A DNA stretch of 64,000 nt, taken from positions 36,552 through 100,551 of the forward strand of contig BNUQ01000004.1 of assembly GCA_025997475.1 (NCBI GenBank), given 5' to 3'. Under the pieces are notes generated by a model. It was not told where the DNA came from. It worked only from the letters and a program-made list of their open reading frames with translations, and ran no database searches. The stretch is from Planctomycetales bacterium (GTDB taxonomy: Bacteria > Planctomycetota > SZUA-567). A program made the position numbers and the translations under genes. Below, piece after piece: positions 53,770-62,022 of the stretch. Every line of letters begins with the position of its first letter. Positions within the stretch are counted from its first letter, which is position 1.

Positions 53770-53882
53770 ATAAATTAAGAATTAAGAATTAAGAATTTCG
53801 GGGCTTGATTAGCCAATTCGCTTCGCGAAATTTTGACCGTTACGCCACAATTCTTAATTCTTAATTGTTCATTGTTAATTGT
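53770..53882. repeat. AATTAAG-armed inverted element
   Basis: Left arm of four AATTAAG units, a core with AATTCGCTTCGCGAAATTTT, right arm of TTCTTAA/TTGTTAA units. It fills the gap between the ZnuA-like stop and the AmaP-like start. Confidence 0.8.
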
Positions 53883-54783
53883 ATTCCCCGCTTCTCCCGG
53901 CAATCGCGGCGGCGATTTGGCGCAAGTTGCCGAAGTAGTCGCCAGACAGCGGATTGACGCGCGCCACCGTGCCGTTCAGCAATTGCGGCAGTTGCGCCCC
54001 GACTTCGCCAATCGAATTGGTCAACAGCACCGCGCGGATTTTTTTCTCAATCGCCGCCCGCGCCAAATCCGGCGCCGAAGTTACGTCGGCGCTAAACTGC
54101 GTCAAACCGAAGTCCTCGCAAAAATAGCCCAACACCGGTTGATAAACCAAGACCTCGCTACTCAATCGGTCAAGCAACACCCGTTGAATATCGCCCTCCA
54201 AACTGTTCAGGTCGCGCGTCAAGCGCGTGTAGTTCAGCGTGTAGTCGTCGATGTGGTCGGGGTCGGCTTCGCGCAACGCCTGATAAACCACCGTCAACAT
54301 CCGCACCATTCGCGACGGCGAGAGCCAAATATAATAATCCGGTCCGCTGAATTTGCCCGTTTCCGACAACAAACTTTCGACGTGCCGCGCCAGCGGCGTC
54401 AACTTGACGCCTTTGAGCATACTATAAACTTTGCACCCGTCGGGCGCGGCGAGTTTCTTTTCAAACGGCGCGCCGAAGCGGAAATACAGTTGCGCCGCCG
54501 CCAGCGTTCCCGCCGGCTGAAAATTCGCATCGGTGAAATCGTCGTTCGCGCTCATTAACGAAATGACCTCGGCGTGTTCGCCCGCCAACCGTTGCACCAA
54601 ATCCTTCTGCGGCGGAATGCTGACGACGATTTTCAAATTCGGCGTTTCCGTGAAACGCGGCGCCGAAACCGCGACCGGCGGCGCCGTTTCCGGCGGCATT
54701 GAGGCGCAACCGGCGAACAGCGCCGCGATAAACACGGTCAAACCCTGCGCGACCGCGCGAAATTTTTCATTAGCCAAACGCAT
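53875..54783 (-). CDS. ZnuA-like lipoprotein lacking the metal-binding histidines
   Basis: A 302-aa lipoprotein (lipobox LFAGC, Cys26) of the metal-binding ABC substrate-binding family (ZnuA/TroA). The fold's landmarks are present: IVVSIPPQKDLVQRLAGE, PDYYIWLSPSRMVRMLTVVY, and VLGYFCEDFGLTQF. However, the ligand histidines are replaced: ZnuA has a His in the DPHxWLSP-like loop, where this has DYYIWLSP; the HDAFGYF-like loop is YQPVLGYF; and the first loop (about residue 85) is FTDANFQPAG with no His. The final acidic ligand is not clear either. So it may not bind zinc, and the ligand is unknown. AGGAG lies 8 nt before ATG 54783; the ATG at 54792 is too close to it. No ZnuB or ZnuC is adjacent. 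Confidence 0.72.
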   Translation of the reverse strand: MRLANEKFRAVAQGLTVFIAALFAGCASMPPETAPPVAVSAPRFTETPNLKIVVSIPPQKDLVQRLAGEHAEVISLMSANDDFTDANFQPAGTLAAAQLYFRFGAPFEKKLAAPDGCKVYSMLKGVKLTPLARHVESLLSETGKFSGPDYYIWLSPSRMVRMLTVVYQALREADPDHIDDYTLNYTRLTRDLNSLEGDIQRVLLDRLSSEVLVYQPVLGYFCEDFGLTQFSADVTSAPDLARAAIEKKIRAVLLTNSIGEVGAQLPQLLNGTVARVNPLSGDYFGNLRQIAAAIAGRSGEYN

Positions 54784-54803
54784 TCTTTTCATCTCCTGTT
54801 AGA

Positions 54804-55139
54804 TTAAACGAGCATTAACTCGCGGCGGTGCGCCGGAGCGTCCACGGAGTCGGTAATTTCCGCGTATTTACCGGCGCGGGCAAAAAGTTCAAGGTCATAC
54901 GCCGTTTGCAAATTAAGCCAGAATTGCGCCGAATTGCCGAAATACGCGGCCAGTCGAATCGCCGTCGCCGTCGAAATGGGGCGTTTGCCGTTAATAATCA
55001 ACGACAGATAACTGGGTTTCATTCTTACCGCCGCCGCCAATTGTTGACCGGTCAGGCGGCGCGGCTCCATAAATTCCAGCCACAAAACTTGCCCCGGTGA
55101 AATTAAATCCAACCGTTCGTATGGCGCGTCGTCGCGCAT
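54804..55139 (-). CDS. higA: HigA-family antitoxin
   Basis: A 111-aa XRE/HTH protein of the HigA (VapI) type. The helix-turn-helix is LTGQQLAAAVRMKPSYLSLI, with ISTATAIRLAAYFGNSAQFWLNLQTAYDLE typical of HigA. GGGGAG lies 7 nt upstream of ATG 55139. It follows the HigB gene by 20 nt, the normal higBA order (toxin first), and would bind the toxin and repress the operon. Confidence 0.88.
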   Translation of the reverse strand: MRDDAPYERLDLISPGQVLWLEFMEPRRLTGQQLAAAVRMKPSYLSLIINGKRPISTATAIRLAAYFGNSAQFWLNLQTAYDLELFARAGKYAEITDSVDAPAHRRELMLV

Positions 55140-55159
55140 TTTCGTCTCCCCGTAATCGT

Positions 55160-55441
55160 CTAATGATAGTCCACGATTTCAACTTCGTAGGCGTCATTTT
55201 CGCGCCACGTAAAACAGACGCGCCATTGCCGGTTGATGCGGATACTCCACTGTCCCCGGCGCTCGTCGCGCAACTGTTCCAAATGATTGGCGTAAGGAAC
55301 TTTCAAGTCCTGTAAATTGGTTGCCGCCTGTAAGACCTGCAATTTGACTTTCGCCCGCGCCGCGATTTCCGGCGGCAAATTGGGCGGACGATAACCGTTG
55401 AAAACCGCGGCGGTCGGCTTGTCGCGAAAACTTTTTATCAT
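55160..55441 (-). CDS. higB: HigB-family toxin
   Basis: A 93-aa RelE/HigB-type mRNA interferase acting on translating ribosomes. Features: MIKSFRDKPTAAVFNG at the start, LQDLKVPYANHLEQLRDERRGQ and WSIRINRQWRVCFTWRENDAYEVEIVDYH at the end, which is the classic HigB C-terminus. The stop is 20 nt before the higA start. The gene begins 15 nt after the ketosynthase stop, so the pair lies inside a co-directional run of housekeeping-like genes. Confidence 0.88.
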   Translation of the reverse strand: MIKSFRDKPTAAVFNGYRPPNLPPEIAARAKVKLQVLQAATNLQDLKVPYANHLEQLRDERRGQWSIRINRQWRVCFTWRENDAYEVEIVDYH

Positions 55442-55456
55442 TATTCCATCCGCGCA

Positions 55457-56686
55457 TCAAACCTTCCCGACCACCAGCGCCGCGTTCACGCCGAGCATCC
55501 CGAACGAATTGTTCAGAATGTAAGAAACGGTTTGCCCTTCGCAAGGGCGACCGACGACCAACCGCTCGCCAATCGCGCACTCCGGGTCGAGGTTATCGAC
55601 GTTAATCGTCGGATGCACCGCGCCGTCGGCGAACGCCGGCAAATTGCCGGCGAGTTCAAGCGCCCCCGCCGCGCCCATCGCGTGTCCCCAAAAACTTTTG
55701 GCATTGTTGACCCACGCCGCCGGACGCTCGCCGAACACTTTTTTGATTGCCTGAATTTCGCGAATATCGCCCTCTTTCGTGCCGGTCGCGTGCGTGCTGA
55801 CGACGCCGATTTGGTCGGGATTAAGCCCGGCGCGGCGCAAGGCGAGCGCCATACATTCGGCTTGCCGGTCGGGATTGGGCAGGACGAAATCGGTCGCGTC
55901 GGTGTTCATCGCCCAGCCGCAGACCTCGAACAAAATTTTCGCGCCGCGCTGGTGCGCGTCGGCGTAGCGTTCCAACACGAACAACGCGCCGCCCTCGGCG
56001 ATGACGATGCCGTTGCGGTCGCGGTCAAACGGACGGCTGGCGCGATTCGGGTCGGCGTGATGCGCCAGCGCGTTTTGACTTTGGAAACCGGCGTAGATGC
56101 CGAACGTGTGGATGCTCTCGGACACGCCGCCGCCGAGCGCGACATCGCATTCGCCCAACATCAATTGTTGCGCCGCGTGAATAATGCCGTAATTCCCCGC
56201 CGCGCACGCCGCGCCGAGACAGCAGTGGGCGCCGGTGAGCCCCAAATTGAGACAGACCTCGCCGGCGGGATTGTTGGCGACGGTGCGCGGATTGTGGTGA
56301 TGCGTCCAGAGTTTCACGTCGTAGTCGTGTTCTTTGATGGCGGCGATTTCGTTTTCGGTTTCGACATTGCCGTGTTCGGTGATGCCGACATACACGCCGA
56401 CGCGCGACGGGTCGGCGAGTTCAACGCCGGCGTCGGCGAGCGCATCGCCGGCGCAAAAAACGGCAAGCGAACCGGCGCGGGTGCCGCGCCGCGCGTTCTT
56501 TTTCGATTGATGTTTCGTCGCGTCGAAGTCGCAAACGCCCGCCAAAACTTTGCCGACGTAGCGGAGTTCGTGTTCGCGGACGTTGGGGCGACCGGCGAGT
56601 AAATTCTCGCGCATAGTTTTAAGGTCGTTGCCGAGCGGCGAAGTCAGCCCGACGCCGGTGGCGACGATGCGAGGAAAATTAGGCAT
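55457..56686 (-). CDS. Beta-ketoacyl-ACP synthase (FabF/KAS II-like)
   Basis: A 409-aa thiolase-fold condensing enzyme. Catalytic Cys (about 161) in LGAACAAGNYGI, His in STHATGTKEGDIRE (about 296) and His in SFWGHAMGAAGALELAG (about 335) form the Cys-His-His triad. The start MPNFPRIVATGVGLTSPLGN is typical. GGAG stands 7 nt before ATG 56686; the ATG at 56698 is less likely. FGMLGVNAALVVG replaces the usual FGFGGTN near the end, so it is a divergent relative, and there is no acyl-carrier gene or other fab gene nearby. It may act in secondary lipid or polyketide synthesis rather than bulk fatty acids. Confidence 0.88.
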   Translation of the reverse strand: MPNFPRIVATGVGLTSPLGNDLKTMRENLLAGRPNVREHELRYVGKVLAGVCDFDATKHQSKKNARRGTRAGSLAVFCAGDALADAGVELADPSRVGVYVGITEHGNVETENEIAAIKEHDYDVKLWTHHHNPRTVANNPAGEVCLNLGLTGAHCCLGAACAAGNYGIIHAAQQLMLGECDVALGGGVSESIHTFGIYAGFQSQNALAHHADPNRASRPFDRDRNGIVIAEGGALFVLERYADAHQRGAKILFEVCGWAMNTDATDFVLPNPDRQAECMALALRRAGLNPDQIGVVSTHATGTKEGDIREIQAIKKVFGERPAAWVNNAKSFWGHAMGAAGALELAGNLPAFADGAVHPTINVDNLDPECAIGERLVVGRPCEGQTVSYILNNSFGMLGVNAALVVGKV

Positions 56687-56741
56687 TATTGGCTCCATAA
56701 AGAATCGCGTCCGTTGCCGGCGCGAAGTTGACGGTTTTTAT

Positions 56742-57242
56742 TTAATTGACTATACTTGCGCGTCGAGAGGTTACGACGGCTCCCACCTGATTGCAGACAT
56801 AAGAGTAATCCGGCGCGTAGCCATAATTAGCGATAACCGCGGTTATGGCATCCGTCGCCTCCTTTTTTTGACTGAAATCGTCGTAGCCCGTCAGCAACCA
56901 CTTCCCGCCGTCCTGCCGCTCGATGATTGCCACTATCCCCCGATTATTCAAGGTTTGCCGGTTAGGGTTCGGATGGGGTAAAATTTCTCCGTCGCGCAAC
57001 GCCTGATTTATCAAATACAAAATTGCCGCAATTTCCGCGGTTGATTTTCCCTGTTGCGCCCGCCGCTCAATGATGTGCGTTAAACCGTATCCGCCTTTGC
57101 CGGACTTGCCGACACCGACCACAATATCGCCCAAGACCCGATGAGGCGTGATTGCCGGTTGTCCCGTCGCCAAGACCTCGGCTAATTTGCGCATCTCGGC
57201 GCCGGCGCCGGCGTCCGCCGGATTGTCGAGTGGAATGGACAT
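56742..57242 (-). CDS. BECR-type (barnase/EndoU/colicin/RelE-like) nuclease domain protein
   Basis: A 166-aa protein with the pattern of phage and polymorphic-toxin BECR nucleases: GKGGYGLTHIIERRAQQGKS at about 48-67, then LNNRGIVAIIERQDGGKWLL and a C-terminal TGYDDFSQKKEATDA. The conserved His in THIIERR and the WLLTGY box suit RNase-like domains. It starts 5 nt after dnaX's stop (TAA GGCAT ATG) and is likely translated with it. No immunity gene is evident. I cannot identify a catalytic set with certainty, so nuclease activity is inferred from family likeness. Confidence 0.62.
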   Translation of the reverse strand: MSIPLDNPADAGAGAEMRKLAEVLATGQPAITPHRVLGDIVVGVGKSGKGGYGLTHIIERRAQQGKSTAEIAAILYLINQALRDGEILPHPNPNRQTLNNRGIVAIIERQDGGKWLLTGYDDFSQKKEATDAITAVIANYGYAPDYSYVCNQVGAVVTSRRASIVN

Positions 57243-57247
57243 ATGCC

Positions 57248-58981
57248 TTATCTCTCATTCACCACTTCGTAAATCGTCCCGCGAAAATTTTTCAGCACTA
57301 ACGCGACTTCCGGCAAGGCGGCGATTTCGTCGGCGACCGGCGCACGTTTTTTCGGCGGCGCGCCGCGCGGCAGAAAATCGAGGCGGAGCGCCCGCCCCGC
57401 GACCGTTTGCGCGATTGCCGTCAACCGCGCGCGCCGCGCGTCGTCTTCGCATTGTTCAAGCGTCAGCGGACTGCATCGCAAATAGAGCGCGTCGCCGTCC
57501 GTTTTTTCACAATCCACGTCTTTCAGATACACCGCGTCGGCGGGATGTTGCCGCGCGACCGCCGTTTTAATTTTTTCCCAAATTTCAGCGGGCGGGGTTT
57601 TCTCGGCGGGCGGCGGGCAGTGGGCGGTGGGCGGTGATTTTTCCGGGGGCAGTGATTCCGGCGCGGCTTTTTCCGCCGGTTTTTGCGCAACCGCCGCCGG
57701 TTGCGCCGCCGGTTCTTTATAAACCGCCGTTTTATCGGGCGCGACACTCGTCAATCTATTATTCGCCGCGTTCGCGCTTGCGGCGCCGGTGCTTGCGGCA
57801 CTCGGGCTTGCGGCGCTCGGGCTTGCGGCGCTCGCGGTGAAATCCGCTTTGCCCGCCAATTCCGCGAGCAATTCCGGCATTGAGGTTAAGTTGTCAACGC
57901 CGGCGAGCCGCGCCACCGCCATTTCGAGCGGCACTTGCGGGTTCGACAAGGCGCGTTGTTTCACCCGCGTTCGCGCTTCGCCGAACACGTCCAACATCAG
58001 TAAAATTTGTTCAAGCGACAACGCGCCGCCGATTTTTTGCAACGCTTCTTTCGCCGGACCGTAGGCGTTGACGGCGTCGAATTTTTTCGTCGCGGAAATT
58101 TGCAACAGGTCGCGTCCGAACTCAATCAACTGGTCTAAAAATTCGCCGGCGTTCGTGCCGCGTTGCGCCACCGCGTCGATAAACGCTAGCGCCTGCGGCA
58201 AATTTTTTTCGACGACGGCGAGGTATAAACCCGCGACCGTTTCGGCGCTCGCGACGCCGCGCACCTGCTCGACATCTTCGCGCGTAACTTTGCCGTTGCC
58301 GAAACTGAGCAACTGGTCAAGCAAAACCAAGCCGTCGCGCACCGAGCCGCCGGAAAACGCCGCGACCGCCGCGAGCGCGTCGGCGGTGATTTCGGCGTGT
58401 TCTTTGGCGACGAGGGTTTGGAAAAATCCGGTCAACGGCGCCGCCGGCACCAGGCGAAAATCAAACCGTTGACAGCGCGATAAAATCGTCGTCGGCAATT
58501 TTTGCGGGTCGGTGGTGGCGAGAATAAATTTGACGTGCGGCGGCGGCTCTTCCAAGGTCTTGAGCAGGGCGTTGAACGCGCCGACCGACAACATATGCAC
58601 TTCGTCGATGATGTAGATTTTATCGCGGGCGCGGGTCGGGGCGTAGGCGGCTTGGTCGCGGAGTTCGCGGACTTGCTCGACGCCGTTGTTGGAGGCGCCG
58701 TCGATTTCAATCACGTCGGCGTCGCCGCCGCGCATCACGCTTTGGCAAATTTCACATTCGCCGCAGGGGTCGGCGGAGACGCCTTTTTCACACACGAGCG
58801 CGCGGGAAAAAAGCCGCGCCATCGTCGTTTTGCCGCAACCGTGCGCGCCGCAAAACAAATACGCCTGCGCCACGCGATTGGCGGCGATGGCGTTCTGTAA
58901 CGTGCGCGCGACGTGTTCCTGTCCGACCACGTCGGCAAATTTTTGCGGGCGGTATTTCCGCGCCATCGGTTCGTAACTCAT
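57248..58981 (-). CDS. dnaX: DNA polymerase III subunit gamma/tau
   Basis: Clamp-loader ATPase of the replisome. 577 aa. The AAA+ module has Walker A CGAHGCGKTTMARLFSRAL (about 42-60), a zinc module (CGECEIC, about 73-79), Walker B IYIIDEVHMLS and sensor 1 TTDPQKLPTTILSRCQRFDF. After about residue 380 comes an Ala/Ser/Pro/Lys-rich linker with 15-bp in-frame repeats (ASAASPSAASPSAAS) and a C-terminal domain for the tau end (RCSPLTLEQCEDDARRARL). No slippery frameshift heptamer for a gamma form was found in phase. ATG 58981 is chosen; 58990 is TTG. It heads the minus-strand run of six genes. Confidence 0.95.
   Translation of the reverse strand: MSYEPMARKYRPQKFADVVGQEHVARTLQNAIAANRVAQAYLFCGAHGCGKTTMARLFSRALVCEKGVSADPCGECEICQSVMRGGDADVIEIDGASNNGVEQVRELRDQAAYAPTRARDKIYIIDEVHMLSVGAFNALLKTLEEPPPHVKFILATTDPQKLPTTILSRCQRFDFRLVPAAPLTGFFQTLVAKEHAEITADALAAVAAFSGGSVRDGLVLLDQLLSFGNGKVTREDVEQVRGVASAETVAGLYLAVVEKNLPQALAFIDAVAQRGTNAGEFLDQLIEFGRDLLQISATKKFDAVNAYGPAKEALQKIGGALSLEQILLMLDVFGEARTRVKQRALSNPQVPLEMAVARLAGVDNLTSMPELLAELAGKADFTASAASPSAASPSAASTGAASANAANNRLTSVAPDKTAVYKEPAAQPAAVAQKPAEKAAPESLPPEKSPPTAHCPPPAEKTPPAEIWEKIKTAVARQHPADAVYLKDVDCEKTDGDALYLRCSPLTLEQCEDDARRARLTAIAQTVAGRALRLDFLPRGAPPKKRAPVADEIAALPEVALVLKNFRGTIYEVVNER
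57776..57843 (-). repeat. 15-bp in-frame tandem repeat in dnaX linker
   Basis: Four to five units of about 15 bp coding SAASP/SAAST, in frame; a candidate for copy-number change without frame disruption. Confidence 0.7.
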
Positions 58982-58991
58982 CGGCGGCAAA

Positions 58992-59090
58992 TTCAGAGTT
59001 GAAAGTTAAAAGTTAAAAGTTAAGAATTTAGCGATTAGAGCATTTATCGCTTAATTCTCAACTTTTAACTTTCAACTTTCAACTCTAAAT
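58992..59090. repeat. Heptamer-armed inverted repeat, dapF-dnaX gap
   Basis: AGAGTTG/AAAGTTA arm, AT-rich core, TCAACTT arm. The arm reads into dapF's 3' end and supplies its stop. Confidence 0.75.
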
Positions 59091-59919
59091 CCCATTCGAC
59101 CGCGCCGTCAAACACCGCCACCGCCGGACCTTCGAGGAAAATCGCCGCGTAGCCGGCGGCGGCGCGTTGATATTCGACGTTTAAGCGGTCGCCGCCGCGC
59201 GTGTGGACTTTGCCGTTGCCGCCCCATTTTTCGCCCGCGATAATCGCGCTCGCCACCGCGCCCGTGCCGCAGGCGAGCGTCTCCGCTTCGACCCCGCGCT
59301 CGTAAGTCCGCACCCACGTTTCGCCGTTTTGCACCGCGATAAAATCAACGTTCGTCCCCGCCGGCGCAAACCGCTCGTGATAGCGCAACGCCGCGCCGAG
59401 AGTTTGCACCTCCACCTTTTCCAAGGCGTCGCGGTCGCCGGCATTGACGACCAAATGCGGCACGCCGGTATTGAGAAAATAGCCGGTCAACGCCGCGCCG
59501 TCCACGCTTAAATTTTCGAGCGTCGGCGCGAGGGCGGGCGGCAGTTGCACGCGCGCCCGTTGCGGCGCGGAAATTTCGGCGCGGATATTGCCGGCGCGAG
59601 TCGCAAAAGTGAACGGACTTACCGCCGCGCCGAGCGCGACGGCGAACAGCGTGAAACAGCGCGCGCCGTTGCCGCACATTTCGGCGTTGGAGCCGTCGGC
59701 GTTGTAAAAATCCCACGACAACGCGGCGTCATTATCAGCCGGAGCGGGCGGCGCGTTTTCTAAAAAAATCACGCCGTCGGCGCCGACCGACAAGCGCCGC
59801 GTCGCAAATTTCTTCGTGAACGCGATTTTTTGCGCGGCCGTCCAGCGTCGCTCGCGATTATCGAGCAAAATAAAATCGTTGCCGCACCCCTGCATTTTCG
59901 TGAAGTTGATTTTGGGCAT
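59065..59919 (-). CDS. dapF: Diaminopimelate epimerase
   Basis: Converts LL- to meso-diaminopimelate for lysine and cell wall. 284 aa with both catalytic cysteines: NADGSNAEMCGNGARCF (about Cys80) and LACGTGAVASA (about Cys217). KMQGCGNDFILLDN is the family's start. AAGGA lies 7 nt upstream of ATG 59919. The last residues (LELKVES) are heptamer repeat sequence. Its neighbour upstream is asnB, divergent. Confidence 0.96.
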   Translation of the reverse strand: MPKINFTKMQGCGNDFILLDNRERRWTAAQKIAFTKKFATRRLSVGADGVIFLENAPPAPADNDAALSWDFYNADGSNAEMCGNGARCFTLFAVALGAAVSPFTFATRAGNIRAEISAPQRARVQLPPALAPTLENLSVDGAALTGYFLNTGVPHLVVNAGDRDALEKVEVQTLGAALRYHERFAPAGTNVDFIAVQNGETWVRTYERGVEAETLACGTGAVASAIIAGEKWGGNGKVHTRGGDRLNVEYQRAAAGYAAIFLEGPAVAVFDGAVEWDLELKVES

Positions 59920-60001
59920 TGTGATTCCTTTGGGGGCAATTAAAAAAACGGATTAAGCGATTAAGAATTTTAAGCTTTTTAAAAATCTTAATCGTTAAAA
60001 A

Positions 60002-60040
60002 TAGTTTTCAACTCTCAACTTTTAACTCGCAACTCTAATC
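60002..60040. repeat. Heptamer array upstream of asnB
   Basis: TCAACTC/TTTTAAC-type units just 6 nt before the asnB start; a single arm. The rest of the divergent gap 59935-60001 holds an AATTAAA/TTAAGAA array. Confidence 0.6.
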
Positions 60041-60046
60041 TCTCCT

Positions 60047-61921
60047 ATGTGCGGCATTGCCGGAATTTTTTCCCTGAATTTATCCCCCGCCGAGCGGACG
60101 GCGCGCGCCGAGGAAATGGCGGCGCGGTTGGCGCATCGCGGCCGCGACGGGCAAGGCGTGTGGAGCGGCGACGGCATCGCGCTGGCGCATCGCCGTCTGG
60201 CGGTGTTGGATTTATCGCCCGCCGGCACGCAACCGATGACGCGCGGGGCTCTTGCGCTGACTTACAACGGCGAAATTTACAATTGGCGCGAAATCCAAAA
60301 CGCGCTCCCGCCGCAGGAATGGCGCGGACACAGCGACACCGAAATTTTGCTTGCGGCGTTCGCCGCATGGGGCGTCGAAAAAACGTTGCGGCAAATTCGC
60401 GGTATGTTCGCCGGCGGCTTGTGGAACGAACGCGAAAAAACGCTGACCCTTTTCCGCGACCGCTTCGGCGAAAAGCCGCTGTATTACGGACGGGTTGGCG
60501 GCGCGTTCGTGTTCGCCTCGGAATTGCGGGCGTTCCGCGCGCTCGAATTTTCCCCGACGGTCAATCGCGCCGCGTTAGCCCAATTGCTCGCGCGCGGCTG
60601 TTGCCACGACTGCATTTGGGAAAATTTTTACAAGTTGCCGCCCGCCGCTTTTTGCACGCTCACGGCGGAAGAATTACAAATTACGAAAGCCGAAAAACGG
60701 GTTACGCCGTATTGGTCGGCGCGGGAAACGGCGCTTGCCGCCGAGCCGTTCACCGGCACGTTTGCCGACGCCGCCGAAGAAGTGGAAAAATTATTGCGCG
60801 CCGCCGCCGCGGAGCAAACGGTCGCCGACGTGCCGGTCGGCGCGTTGTTGTCCGGCGGCATCGACTCGGCGCTGTTGGTCGCGCTCCTCGCCGAGCGGCA
60901 CCCCGTCAAGACGTTCACGATTGGTTTCCGCGACCGCGCTTTTGACGAAGCGCCGACGGCGCGGGCGATTGCGGCGCATTTGCAGACCGAACATCACGAG
61001 TTTTATTTTGCCGAAAGCGACGCGCTGGCGCTCGCGGAAAAAATCCCGCAGATTTACGACGAGCCGTTTGCCGACAGCAGTCAATTGCCGACGTTTTTGG
61101 TGTGTCGGGCGGCGCGGCGCACCGTCGCGGTGGCGCTCACCGGCGACGGCGGCGACGAACTTTTCGGCGGCTATCAACGCTATCTCACCGGCGATAAATT
61201 TTGGCGCTATTGGCGGCATTTGCCGCTGTTTTTTCGCCGCGCCGCGTCGGCGTTGCGGTTGCCGGCGGCGTGGGGTAATCGTCTCGGCGCACTTTTCCCC
61301 TCGCCGTATCCGCGCCGCTGGGGCGATAAATACGCGCGGCTCGCGCGGGCGTTCGCCGCGAAAAATTTTGCGGAATTTTACGGTTTGCTGACCGCCACCG
61401 GCGCGGAAAATTTAGTCGCCGGTTTGCCGCCGCCGCCGCCGCCGCTCGCCGACGATTGGTCGTCGCTCGCGGCGCAAGCGATGTTAATTGACCAAGAAAA
61501 TTATTTGCCGGACGATTTGTTGGTGAAAATCGACCGCGCGGCGATGGCGCATACGCTCGAAACGCGCGCGCCGCTGTTGGACTGCCGCCTCGCGGCGTTG
61601 GCGTGGCGCTTGCCGATGCGTTACAAAATTCGCGGCGCGACGGGGAAAGTTATTCTGCGGAAAATTTTGTCCCGCCGCCTGCCGGACGCCTTATTGTCGC
61701 GACAAAAAAAGGGCTTCGGCGTGCCGTTAGCCCAATGGTTGCGCGGCGGCTTGCGCGACTGGGGCGAAAGTTTGCTGACGCCCGCGCGGTTGCAAAACGA
61801 CGGTTTTTTCGCCGCGCCGGCGGTGGTGAAAATGTGGAATGAACATCAATCCGGCAAACGCGACCACGCGGCGGCGCTGTGGGCGATTTTGGTTTTTCAG
61901 GCGTGGCAAGAGCAAAGTTGA
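60047..61921 (+). CDS. asnB: Asparagine synthetase (glutamine-hydrolysing)
   Basis: Uses glutamine and ATP to amidate aspartate. 624 aa, typical for AsnB. The class II glutaminase domain starts with the catalytic Cys2 (MCGIAGIFSLN), with RLAHRGRDGQG and YNGEIYN following. The synthetase domain has the PP-loop LLSGGIDSALLVALLAE (about 268-284) and LTGDGGDELFGGYQRY. Many PVC and surface-polysaccharide gene clusters also carry AsnB-like aminotransferases, so a glycan role is possible. It ends CAAAGTTGA, i.e. in a heptamer arm. No Shine-Dalgarno site is evident. Confidence 0.94.
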   Translation: MCGIAGIFSLNLSPAERTARAEEMAARLAHRGRDGQGVWSGDGIALAHRRLAVLDLSPAGTQPMTRGALALTYNGEIYNWREIQNALPPQEWRGHSDTEILLAAFAAWGVEKTLRQIRGMFAGGLWNEREKTLTLFRDRFGEKPLYYGRVGGAFVFASELRAFRALEFSPTVNRAALAQLLARGCCHDCIWENFYKLPPAAFCTLTAEELQITKAEKRVTPYWSARETALAAEPFTGTFADAAEEVEKLLRAAAAEQTVADVPVGALLSGGIDSALLVALLAERHPVKTFTIGFRDRAFDEAPTARAIAAHLQTEHHEFYFAESDALALAEKIPQIYDEPFADSSQLPTFLVCRAARRTVAVALTGDGGDELFGGYQRYLTGDKFWRYWRHLPLFFRRAASALRLPAAWGNRLGALFPSPYPRRWGDKYARLARAFAAKNFAEFYGLLTATGAENLVAGLPPPPPPLADDWSSLAAQAMLIDQENYLPDDLLVKIDRAAMAHTLETRAPLLDCRLAALAWRLPMRYKIRGATGKVILRKILSRRLPDALLSRQKKGFGVPLAQWLRGGLRDWGESLLTPARLQNDGFFAAPAVVKMWNEHQSGKRDHAAALWAILVFQAWQEQS

Positions 61922-62022
61922 GAGTTTAGAGTTTAGAGTTCAGAGTTTAGCAGTGGAGTTTTATTTTTAAGATGCGCGAAGCGCAACCTCCGCTCAACTC
62001 TAAACTCTGAACTCTGAACTCT
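61918..62022. repeat. Heptamer-armed inverted repeat H6
   Basis: AGAGTTT-rich arm, core GATGCGCGAAGCGCAACC (reverse orientation to H2), TCAACTC/TGAACTC arm. Lies between the convergent asnB and DAHP synthase genes, overlapping both ends. Confidence 0.85.

Noticed and set aside
55532..56602. 356-aa open frame opposite the ketosynthase
   Set aside because: The ketosynthase frame has its complete catalytic triad; the opposite frame shows no motif.
57490..57520. Possible -1 frameshift site in dnaX at an A-run (GAAAAAACG)
   Set aside because: The codon phase (GAA AAA ACG) does not fit the X XXY YYZ slippery rule and there is no downstream hairpin that I can see.
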